A stretch of 64,000 nt of DNA from Aureococcus anophagefferens (taxonomy: Eukaryota > Sar > Pelagophyceae > Pelagomonadales > Pelagomonadaceae). Where the stretch lies: assembly GCF_000186865.1 (NCBI RefSeq), contig NW_008705566.1, positions 2,349,699 to 2,413,698 on the forward strand, written 5' to 3'. The notes under the pieces are model-generated. The model saw nothing but the letters and a program-made list of their open reading frames with translations, was not told the origin of the DNA and ran no database searches. A program made the translations under genes and the position numbers. Of the stretch, positions 9,657 through 17,588 are shown one piece after another. The first letter of the stretch is position 1; every line of letters begins with the position of its first letter.

Positions 9657-10383
9657 CTATGCCGCTGGGGCGGGCGCGGCGGCGTAGGCCGCGGCCTCCT
9701 CGGGCGCCGGCGCCGGGCCGTCGGCCTCGGGCGCGGCCTCGGGGAGGTCCGCGGGGAGGTCCTTGATGGACGCCTGGGACACGGGCCCCTTGCCCTGGCC
9801 GGAGACGAAGGACGTGAGGATGGGGTTGGCGACGATGGCCGACATGTACTGCTTGTAGGACAGGGAGCCCGTGCCGTCCGTGTCGTGCTCCTTGAAGATC
9901 GTATCCACCAGCTCCGTGCACTCCTCGGGGCTGAGCGTCGGGTCGCCGAAGAAGGACGCCGCGCTGTTGATGGCCGCGTATCTCGACCATGCCCGTCTTC
10001 TCGACGAGGCCCGTGCCGTTCGTGTCGTAGAGCGCGAAGGAGAAGTCGAGCTTCTCCTCCATGGGCCCGCTGAGCATGCTGCTGCAGACCGCGCAGAACT
10101 GGCTGAAGTTGACCTGGCCCGTCTCGACGCCGCTGTCCGTGAGGTCCATCTGCTTGAAGACGGCGGCGAGCAGCGTGCCGTCGCTCTCGTCGATGCCCAC
10201 GAAGGTCAGCGCCTCCTGGAAGTCCGCCAGGGTGATGGTGTAGGGGTTGCCCTCCTTGGCCGCCAGCTCCCGGAATTTCACGTGGAGCTTCGACAGCTCG
10301 CCCTTCTCGAAGTGCGTCTTTCTGCTCAGCGAGTAGAGCACCATCTGCCGCGCCCCGGGGGGGCGAGAGACGCCGCCGCCCAT
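9657..10383 (-). CDS. Myristoylatable EF-hand calcium sensor (calcineurin B/NCS-like), one frameshift
   Basis: The start ATG at 10383 gives MGGGVS, an N-myristoylation consensus. Helix-loop-helix pairs follow. Loop DTNGTGLVEKTG and loop DTDGTGSLSYKQ are good EF-hand loops, and an earlier degenerate one is DESDGTLLAAVF. The spacing resembles calcineurin-B or neuronal-calcium-sensor proteins. At about 9980 the frame slips: …GMVEI must join AAINSAASFFG, and a single extra base (GAGATACGCG where GAGATCGCG would read through) separates them. It may be an assembly error or a young mutation. The tail after the last EF-hand is Ala/Pro/Glu-rich and disordered. The start is 110 bp from the start of the divergent gene at 10494. 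Confidence 0.75.
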
Positions 10384-10493
10384 AGTTGCCTCGATGCGAG
10401 AGCGTTGGGCAGGCTTCAAGCGCTGATACGTGCCGCAACATTGCCGCAGTTGAAGGTTTGCTCGACTGCGTGCGGCCGAAGCGACGCTCTGCG

Positions 10494-11309
10494 ATGCTTC
10501 TCCTGGCGCTCGTGGCCGCAGCGAGCGGCTTCCAGTCGATTCGCAGCGTCCAGTCGCCTCGCAGCTTCCAGCTCCGGTCACAACCGAAACCGCAGAAGGA
10601 TGAAATCCAAGCCGAGCTGCGCCTACTCGCGGAGGAAATGGCGCAGCCGGCGGACGACGAGGCGCTCGCGCCCCCCCCGGTCGACCTGGCGTTCGCGCCG
10701 TTCTTCATGCGCGCCCTCTTGCCCTTGGCCTACCGAGGCCTCGCCGCGGCGGCGCTGGCCACCGCCTTCCGGCTCCCGCGGGCCGAAGGCGCCGCGCAGG
10801 TCGCCACGGCGCTCGCCGCGGTCGTCGACTTCGAGCCCACGGCGCAGCGCCAGCTGGCGTCCGCGGAGCGCGCGGCGGGCTGGGGCGGGGCCAACGGCGA
10901 CAGGTGGGCCCGCGTCGTGCGCGCGAAGATCGTCGGCCAGCTCGTCGGCCTCGCCGTCGCCGCGTCGGGCCGCGCGCTCGCGGGCGCCGCGGTGCTCGCC
11001 GCGGCCGACGTCCGCTTCTGGGCGTCCGGCGCCGGCGCGTGCCGCTTCGACGAGGACGGCGCGCCCGCGCCCGTCGCCGACGCCACGGCGCGCGGGCTCC
11101 TCGGCGTCAACGTCTTCCTCTGCGGCGCGGCGGCGCTCGCGAGCCTCGGCGTGCTCCGGCCGCTCGGCGCGGCGATCTACGCGTCGCTCGTGATGCTGCA
11201 GACCGTCGGCGACGAGATGACGCGACGGCGGAACCCGAAAGTCACGGCGACCTTCGACCTCGAGCAGGCCGTGAGGGACCTCCAAGTTCCGCCGTCGCCG
11301 CGCGCGTGA
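10494..11309 (+). CDS. Plastid-targeted integral membrane protein of unknown function
   Basis: The protein has 271 residues. It opens with MLLLALVAAASGFQ, a signal peptide with Phe just after the small-residue cleavage site, followed by a Ser/Arg-rich, acid-poor stretch. This is the bipartite pre-sequence typical of stramenopile plastid proteins. The mature part has about four hydrophobic segments (Ala/Leu-rich, around residues 75-95, 145-170, 195-215 and 220-240) and a short charged tail. No family is recognised. Envelope or thylakoid location is inference from the leader and membrane segments. Confidence 0.7.
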   Translation: MLLLALVAAASGFQSIRSVQSPRSFQLRSQPKPQKDEIQAELRLLAEEMAQPADDEALAPPPVDLAFAPFFMRALLPLAYRGLAAAALATAFRLPRAEGAAQVATALAAVVDFEPTAQRQLASAERAAGWGGANGDRWARVVRAKIVGQLVGLAVAASGRALAGAAVLAAADVRFWASGAGACRFDEDGAPAPVADATARGLLGVNVFLCGAAALASLGVLRPLGAAIYASLVMLQTVGDEMTRRRNPKVTATFDLEQAVRDLQVPPSPRA

Positions 11310-11594
11310 TCGCTAACATATCCGGAACCCTTCCAGAACCCTTCCGCGGACTCGAAACACCCCAAGTGCTCTACGATCTTGCGATTTCGATTCCCCCACT
11401 GCCCGATGGTCGAGTGAGCGCGCGTCCGAGGGAGGCACGCGCGGGGCGGACGTAGGATTCGGGCTTGTGCTCGTCGATCATAGTGATACGAAGTAACCCG
11501 GCGGGCGTGCGCACGAGTCAGATGTTAACTCAGTGAACGCGGCATCCGATCCTTGCCGGCGTAGCGCCACGCGCCACACCGGCCGGGTCTGGGC
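11310..11594. other. Intergenic between convergent genes
   Basis: GC content is lower than in the coding neighbours. I see no gene, and only short AT-richer patches that may be 3' processing regions. Confidence 0.4.
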
Positions 11595-12047
11595 TCATTG
11601 GCCCGCGGCTGGAGGCTCAGCAAGATACTGATCGTACGACTGCGTCACGCTTCGCGGATCATACACGTCGTGCTGCCTGGGCCGCGCGGCCACCGCCGCC
11701 TGTTGCGGCGGCTCCCACTGCGACTGGCCCGTCTGCTCGTTGACGTAGAAGGTCTCTCCGGAGGCCTCGTCGACGAGCGCGACCCAACCGCCCGGCATCG
11801 CTCCTGGAGGAGCGGCTCCTCCGACCTGAAAGCCAGGAGGAGGGTGCCACGACGACTCGCCCGTCTCGTCGTTGTAGTAGAAGATATCCCCGCTCGCCTG
11901 ATCCATCTGTTCGATCCAACCTTTCTGGATCACGAGCGCTCTTGCTCGCTGCACATGCCATGAACGCGACGTCGATCCGCGGGACGTCTGCGGCCGCAGC
12001 GCTGTCGCGACGACCAACGAACACATCGCGAACCTCGAGACGCGCAT
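11595..12047 (-). CDS. Small protein with two WW domains and a hydrophobic leader
   Basis: The ATG at 12047 starts a leader (FAMCSLVVATALRP) followed by two WW modules: GWIEQMDQASGDIFYYNDET…SSWHPP and GWVALVDEASGETFYVNEQT…SQWEPP. Each has the two Trp, the aromatic pair and the final Pro. WW domains bind proline-rich ligands. With a leader the protein is likely secretory or plastid-lumenal, which is unusual for WW proteins. The C-terminus is short and Gln/Pro/Tyr-rich. An upstream ATG in frame (12122) would add a sequence without leader character. Confidence 0.75.
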   Translation of the reverse strand: MRVSRFAMCSLVVATALRPQTSRGSTSRSWHVQRARALVIQKGWIEQMDQASGDIFYYNDETGESSWHPPPGFQVGGAAPPGAMPGGWVALVDEASGETFYVNEQTGQSQWEPPQQAAVAARPRQHDVYDPRSVTQSYDQYLAEPPAAGQ

Positions 12048-12152
12048 CGTGCCGACGACGACGCGGCGGGCGCAGCTCGTGACGGGGCTGAGGTGGGGCA
12101 AGGTTTTAGGGTTGAGGTGCAACTTTCACGCGGCCGCGAAAATATGTCGATG

Positions 12153-14068
12153 TTACCCGGTCATCACGGGCCGCAGGCGGGCCTTGGGCGTGGAGCCGAG
12201 GACGGGCCCGAGGGCCTCCTTCGGCTTCGGCGGCGGCGGCGACCCGAGCGCGGGCGGCGACCCGAGGGGCGCGAGCTTCAGGGGCGCGAGCTTGAGCGCC
12301 TTCGGCGGCGACCCGAGGGGCTGGAGCTTGCGGCCCAGGGCCGGCGGCGTCGCCGCCTTGCCCAGGGGCGCCAGCGTCGCGCCGGCCGCGAGGCGCCGCG
12401 ACGGCGTCGCGGCCGTCTCCGACTCCGGCTCGGGCTCCGCGGCGTCGTCCGGCGGCGCCCTCGCCGCGGCGGGCGGCGGCGCGGCGACGGGCGCGAGGGC
12501 CGCCGGCTCCGGCGCCTTGGCGGCGCCGTCCTCGCCGAGGAGGAGCGGCTCCGGCGCCTTGGCCTTGCGCGCCGCGAGCGCGGGCAGCGCCTCGGGCGCC
12601 GGCGCGTCGAGGGCGCGCGGCGGCGGCGCCTCGGCCGCCGCGGCCGCGGGCTTGGGCACGGGCGCGAGCGGCGCCGCGTCCGCGGCGCGCGGCCGCGCGG
12701 GCTTCGGCGCGGCGCCCGGCCGCCCGCCGACGTGGGCGACGACGCAGGTCAGGTCGTCCGGCGAGAGCCGCGCGTCGAGGACGGCCTCCGCGGCCTTTGC
12801 GAGGACGAGGTGCGCGACGGTCCACGGGTCGTCCTGGCCCTCGCAGATGGTCGCGAAGGCGTCGCTTCGGAGCGCGTCGAAGACCGACTCCGACGCCAGG
12901 ATGAGGAACTCGTCGCCGGGGCCGAACTCGTGCTCGACGACGGACGGCTCCGCGACGACGCCGAGCCTCTTCGCCGCCGGGTCGCCGAGGCACCTGGGCG
13001 GCAAAAGGGTGATTCAACGTCGCTTCAACGTGAGTGTGCCGCGCGCGCGCGTTCCGAGAAAAAAGCATCCACGCTTCGAGACCGTTCCGAGAGATGATCG
13101 CTCGTCCAAAAATTAGCCGACGAGTGGAAAACGGCCGAGATAGGAGCCTTTGAAGTTGGGAATTTCGCTTTCTTTTGCTGCCCTGCGAGGCACCGCGCGA
13201 AGGAGTAGCCGGGCAGCGTGGACCCCTCCTCCGCCGCGTAGAGCCGCGGCCGCCGGTCGCCGCCGTCGCCCGCCTCGAGCACGCCCAGGAGCGCCTCGTC
13301 GGAGCCGAACGCGCCTGGCGCCGCGCGCCGCTCCGCCGCCGCGCAGACGACGGCGCCCGCCGCGCGCGCGCGGTCCGCCTCCGCGGCGACGCTCAGCACG
13401 TGGCGCGGCGCGAGCTCGCGCGCGTGGCAGCCCTGGCGGTCCTTCGTGACCAAGACGACGCCGCAGGTGCCCAGGAGCGCGCAGTACGCGCGGTCGCCGC
13501 TCAGGAGCGCGGCCGCCGCGGAGCACCCGCTCCGCGCGCCGCAGACGCGCGCCTCGTCGAGGGCGCCGTCGAGCGCGGCGAAGGCGTTGGCCAGGGCCGC
13601 CGGCGGCGTCGCGTAGGGCGCGGACATGGCCCGCCGGACCAGGTGCTCCATGCGGTCGCGCGCGAATTTCGCGCACTGCTCGCCCTGGGGGCCGTGGCCC
13701 TCGCAGAGCGCGGCCCAGGCCGCGCGGTCGCCGGAGCCGTCGGGCGCCTTGGCCGACGACGACGCGTTGACGACGAAGGTCGACCGGCAGGGCGCCCGGC
13801 CGGGCGCGAGCGACCGCAGCGTCAGCGCGCCGACGGCGCAGGGCCGCCCCGCGACCGCGGGCGTCGGCGTCGCGCCCAGGCCCAGGAGGCTCTCGCGCAC
13901 CTGCGCCGGCGCGAGGCCCGCCTTGGCGCAGAGCTCGACGGCGAAGGACTTCTTGAAGAACGACTCCCCGAGCGCGAGGCGGCCGTGGGGCAGCCCCGTG
14001 CTCTCGCCCTTGCGGGAGACGGCGTCCTTCGCGGAGCTCCGGTGGCCCTTGGAGAGGCCGCCGCCCAT
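12153..14068 (-). CDS. PP2C-fold protein lacking metal-binding Asp residues (probable pseudophosphatase)
   Basis: Exons are 14068-13194 and 12993-12153 (571 residues). The N-terminus MGGGLS fits myristoylation. PP2C landmarks are present but altered: LCEGHGPQGEQCAKF stands where active enzymes have DGHG; LGTCGVVLVTKD stands where GD(S/T)RA is expected; ASESVFDAL replaces ASDG(L/V)WD; only SPDDLTCVVAHV keeps the final Asp. Loss of several Mn/Mg ligands predicts no phosphatase activity. The C-terminal ~200 residues are Ala/Pro-rich repeats (APLGSPPALG type). The frame is broken by one 200-nt introner intron. Removing it joins …FAR to CLGDP exactly and restores the expected strand-loop of the fold. 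Confidence 0.85.
12994..13185 (+). mobile_element. Introner element (copy 1) forming an intron in the PP2C-like gene
   Basis: The 192-bp element starts CTGGGCGGCAAAAG and ends CTTTTGCTGCCCTG, imperfect inverted repeats. It is flanked by a perfect 8-bp duplication CGAGGCAC at 12986-12993 and 13186-13193. Read along the host gene (minus strand) the intron is 13193-12994: donor GT lies in the upstream duplication (GTGCCTCG) and acceptor AG is the last two bases of the element. Splicing leaves one duplication copy and the original reading frame. The internal core (CGTCCAAAAATTAGCCGA) is shared with the other copies; it lies antisense to the host gene. No coding capacity. Confidence 0.93.
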
Positions 14069-14364
14069 GGTCGAAGAGGGGCGGCCAACGGCGCGGGCGG
14101 ACCCGCGCCCGGGTGGGGGCTTCCGAGAGCTCGGGCCGCTTAAACCGGCGCACCGGAGAGGGCGCAAGGCGACGCTGCTTTACATGGGGGAGTCGTCCAT
14201 CTAAAACTCCCCCAACATCGGCTTCAACAACATCGCGTCGACAAAAGTGCTACCCAAGAGGCTGCCAGGCCGCTCCACGCGCAGCTTGCAGTGAGCTGCG
14301 AGCGGAGGTCCACCGGACTCACTCAAATTCCCCCTCGTGAGCTCCGAGCGGACGTTCGCTGGAC
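14069..14364. other. Intergenic with duplicated gene 3' end
   Basis: The space lies upstream of the PP2C-like gene and downstream of the glycosyltransferase gene. Apart from the 46-bp tandem repeat annotated separately, no gene or RNA is seen. Confidence 0.4.
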
Positions 14365-14382
14365 TCACTTAAATTCCCCTTC
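14291..14382. repeat. 46-bp tandem duplication spanning a stop codon
   Basis: Two ~46-bp copies (14291-14336 and 14337-14382) both start GTGAGCT(G/C)CGAGCGGA and contain GGACTCACT(C/T)AAATTCCCC. The second contains the last codons and TGA of the minus-strand glycosyltransferase. The first is a duplicate lying just beyond the stop and would read GEFE-stop. Confidence 0.85.
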
Positions 14383-16044
14383 TTCGTACCGCGCCTTGCG
14401 CGCCAGGGACACGTACGAGCTGAGCTCCGTGTCGAAGGCGCGGGCCCGGCGCATGTCGCGGATCGTGGCGCCGATGGGCGTCTCGAAGGTCGCGTCGAGG
14501 TCCGACAGCGGGAACGTCTCGTGCTTGGCGACGACGGACGAGTTGTTGTTGTGGAGCACGTGGAGCACGACGGAGTCGTCCGGGTCGTCGCGGTAGGCGA
14601 CGACGGGCACGCGCGCCGCGAGCAGCTCCATGACGAAGTCGTAGTCCTCGCCGAGGTACGTCGGCGGGAACGGGTGGCGCAGCGCGACGGCCCGGTCGAA
14701 GGCGAAGGAGAAGCCGTAGCCCCACTTGCGCGAGTGCCAGCCCGCGGCCGTGTAGTTGGCGCAGTAGCCCGTCGTCTTGTCCCGCTCGTTGTCGTACCAG
14801 TGGAGGAGCTTCGCGTCGTCCGCGTCGGGCTTGGCCGCGCGCGCGGCGTCGAACCACTTCCACGCGCTGAGCTTGAAGAGCGCCGCGCCGGCGCCGCGCA
14901 TCGCGCTCAGCACGCGCTCGACGTACCGGGGCGTGTAGACGTCGTCGTCGTCGAACTGGACGACGACCGCGCCCCGCGCTCGCCGGACGAGCTCGTTGCG
15001 CTTCGCGCCCGTCGCGTCGTCGTCGTAGGCGCCGGTGGGGCGGTGCGCGTAGCGCACGCGCGCGTCCGCCGTTGCCGCGGGGTCGCCGGAGAAGAAGGGC
15101 GACGGCGCGGCGCCCGTGTCGAGGACGACGAGCTCGAGCCGCGCGTGCGTCTGCGCCGCGAAGCACGCGTAGAGCATGCCGTGGAAGGCCGACCGCCGGC
15201 CCGTCGTCGGCACGACGACGCTCACGAGCACGGCCGCCTCCTCGGCGGCCGCGGCCGCGGCGCCGCGCTCGCGGCTCGACCGCGGCAGCGTCGCCGCCGC
15301 GCCGTCGAGGCGCGCGGCGGCCGTCGTGTTCTCCGCGACGTAGCGCCGCACGCCCGCGTCGCCGAGGGCGACGTCGTTCTGCACGTAGAGGTCCAGCAGG
15401 AACACCTCCTCCTCGCGCGTCTCGTCGTACGCCGCGCCGCACGTCTCGGGGTAGTCCGCCGCGAGCCGCTCGAGCTCCCGCGCGTACTTCTCCTTCTTCG
15501 TCGGCCGCCGCTTCGCGCCGCGGCCCACGGCGCCCTTGAGGCCCATCTTCTTCTTCCCGGGCTGCGGCGGCGCCGAGGCGCGCGGCCGCGGCGCGGCGGC
15601 CGGCGGCGGCGCGGTCGCCGGCGCCGGAGGCGGAGCGGCGATGGCCGGCGCCGGAGGCGAAGCATCGACGCGCGGATCGTTCATGGCCGGCGCCGGAGGC
15701 AGAGGATCGACGACCGGCGCCGGCGGATCGGCCGGCGCCGCCGCGACCTCCTCGGCCAACGGCGCCGCGGCCTCCTCGGCCGGCGCGGCCTCTTCTTCGG
15801 CCGGCGCCGCGAGCACGACGCGCACGGCCTGCCCGTCGAGCGCCGCCGCCGCGCCGTCGAGGTCGACGGCGGCGCCGTCGAGGTGCTCGAGGCGCACGGG
15901 CTGCGGCCGGCCGGTCTTCTTCGCGAGCCACTTCTCGTATTTGCTCGACACGGCGCCCATGGACAGGCTGCCTTTCACCGTGAGCTTCAGCGCTTCGCGC
16001 TCACCGCTCACGACCGTGATCGACACCTTCGCCGCCGCGGCCAT
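14365..16044 (-). CDS. Family-2 (GT-A) glycosyltransferase with a disordered N-terminus
   Basis: The protein has about 559 residues from the ATG at 16044. Residues 1-75 look like a small ubiquitin- or RUN-like beta domain (SITVVSGEREALKLTVKG). A long Ala/Pro/Glu linker follows. From ~285 on it is a GT-A glycosyltransferase: VSVVVPTTGR at the nucleotide-binding start, then QFDDDDVYTPRYVERVL with the DxD metal motif, and GYGFSFAFDRAVALRHPFPPTYLGEDYDF with an acidic catalytic-base candidate (ED). There is no signal peptide, so it is probably cytosolic or Golgi-facing by another route. The donor sugar and acceptor are unknown. Its last codons are tandemly duplicated downstream. Confidence 0.8.
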   Translation of the reverse strand: MAAAAKVSITVVSGEREALKLTVKGSLSMGAVSSKYEKWLAKKTGRPQPVRLEHLDGAAVDLDGAAAALDGQAVRVVLAAPAEEEAAPAEEAAAPLAEEVAAAPADPPAPVVDPLPPAPAMNDPRVDASPPAPAIAAPPPAPATAPPPAAAPRPRASAPPQPGKKKMGLKGAVGRGAKRRPTKKEKYARELERLAADYPETCGAAYDETREEEVFLLDLYVQNDVALGDAGVRRYVAENTTAAARLDGAAATLPRSSRERGAAAAAAEEAAVLVSVVVPTTGRRSAFHGMLYACFAAQTHARLELVVLDTGAAPSPFFSGDPAATADARVRYAHRPTGAYDDDATGAKRNELVRRARGAVVVQFDDDDVYTPRYVERVLSAMRGAGAALFKLSAWKWFDAARAAKPDADDAKLLHWYDNERDKTTGYCANYTAAGWHSRKWGYGFSFAFDRAVALRHPFPPTYLGEDYDFVMELLAARVPVVAYRDDPDDSVVLHVLHNNNSSVVAKHETFPLSDLDATFETPIGATIRDMRRARAFDTELSSYVSLARKARYEEGEFK

Positions 16045-16111
16045 CGTCCCAAGGCGACCACCAGAGATGGGCTGCTTTAAGTTGAAGGACAACTAAATTA
16101 GAGAAGCCGCG

Positions 16112-17506
16112 CTAGCCCGACGGCCCCTGGCGCGTCATCTTGATGTGCATCTTCTTCGCGTCCTCGATGCGTTTCTCGTCGTCGCACATGTCCTCGTAGG
16201 CGACCTTCTCGCCCGGGAAGACCTCGGGCTCGCCCCTGGCGCGGCGCTTCTCGTTGTCCAACGCCACGGCGATGGCGTCGTCGGCGAGCTGCTGCTCCTC
16301 CTCCCGCCAGGCCTCGAGATCCCCTTCCCGGACGATGCGCTTGAGGATGTCCTCGGGCGCCTCGTCCATGAGCGGGTCCCGCGGCGGGAAGAAGTCGACG
16401 GCGACGGCCTTCTTCTCCAGGCCCGGCGGCACGGGCTTGCGCCCGATGACGACGACGATGTCGCAGAGCACGGGCGCGCCGCCGTCGAAGAGGGCCTGGG
16501 CCTTGGCCGCGAGGCCCCGCGTCACCGCGGCCCACTGCGGCTTCGAGAGCGCCCTCTCGAGCTCGACGCTCGAGAGCTGGCTCTTGAGCCAGGACTCGGC
16601 GAAGGTGTCGCCCGCGGGGCGCATGCCGCCGATGCCCCGGGGCCAGGCGCAGGGCACGTGCCAGCTCGCGACGTCGACGAAGCCCGCGGCCTTGGCGCGG
16701 CGCCGCAGCGCGCCGTCGTCCTGGCCGAGGTGGAACTGGCTCCGCACGGGCGGCGCGTCCGACGGCGGCGGCGTCGGGATCGTCCCCGCGGCCCGGAGCT
16801 CCGCGAGGACGTCGTCGAGCAGCGTGAAGAGCGGCGACTTGGCGCGCTCGCCCCAGACCGTGAAGCCCACGGCGCCGCCGGGCGCGCAGCACCGGAAGAA
16901 CTCCGCGAGGGCCCGGTCCGGGTCGGGCACGATGTGGATGCAGAGGTTCGACAGGATGCGGTCGAAGCGGTCCGTCCAGATGTCCTTGAGCGCCTGCGCG
17001 TCGCCCACCGACAATATACATCCCGCCTGCGCGGACCGGTCGCCCGCGAGCTCGATCATCTTCGGCGAGAAGTCGACGGCGCGGAACCCCGCGGCGTAGG
17101 CCGACTCCGTGCGGATGTTCCGCAGGTGCCAGCCCGCGCCGCAGCCGACCTCGAGCACGCCCATGGACCGGTCGAGCTCGAGCGCGGACACCATGGCCTG
17201 GTGCGCCGGGGAGGACCAGAGGCGGAAGTTGTGGGCGTAGAGGGCGCTGAAGGCGTCCCAGCGCTTCTGGATGTTCTCGTTCTTCGGGGCGGCGGGCGCC
17301 GGCGTCGCCTCGCCGTCGTCGACGCGGGGCGTCGGCGGCGCCTTGGCCTCGTCGCGCGGCGGCAGCGCCAGGCCCGGCGCCCGCCCGCGCGCGCTCGGCA
17401 GCGCGAGCGACGGCATCTTCTTGGCCTCGGACCGCGGCGGCAACGCGAGCGGCGCCACGGCCGTCAACGGGTCCGGCCGCGGCGAGGCGTCGTCGTCGTC
17501 CTTCAT
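16112..17506 (-). CDS. Class I SAM-dependent methyltransferase
   Basis: The ATG at 17506 opens a disordered Pro/Ala N-terminus of ~85 residues. A Rossmann methyltransferase domain follows: VLEVGCGAGWHLRNI (motif I, SAM binding, about residue 117), FRAVDFSPKMIELA, ILSVGDAQAL and DRILSNLCIHIVPDPDRALAEFFRCCAPGG. The layout matches methyltransferase-11/ubiE-like enzymes. The substrate is unknown. The C-terminal ~110 residues are charged and helical (EKRRARGEPEVFPGEKVAYE). The start is 82 bp from the divergent gene at 17589, so the two probably share a promoter region. Confidence 0.82.
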   Translation of the reverse strand: MKDDDDASPRPDPLTAVAPLALPPRSEAKKMPSLALPSARGRAPGLALPPRDEAKAPPTPRVDDGEATPAPAAPKNENIQKRWDAFSALYAHNFRLWSSPAHQAMVSALELDRSMGVLEVGCGAGWHLRNIRTESAYAAGFRAVDFSPKMIELAGDRSAQAGCILSVGDAQALKDIWTDRFDRILSNLCIHIVPDPDRALAEFFRCCAPGGAVGFTVWGERAKSPLFTLLDDVLAELRAAGTIPTPPPSDAPPVRSQFHLGQDDGALRRRAKAAGFVDVASWHVPCAWPRGIGGMRPAGDTFAESWLKSQLSSVELERALSKPQWAAVTRGLAAKAQALFDGGAPVLCDIVVVIGRKPVPPGLEKKAVAVDFFPPRDPLMDEAPEDILKRIVREGDLEAWREEEQQLADDAIAVALDNEKRRARGEPEVFPGEKVAYEDMCDDEKRIEDAKKMHIKMTRQGPSG

Positions 17507-17588
17507 AATACGAGTTCTTTCGCGAGCGCGCTTTAAAAGAGCGGCAAGAATCTTGTGTTTTCTACGTTTCCCGAGATAAATTTGGGCT

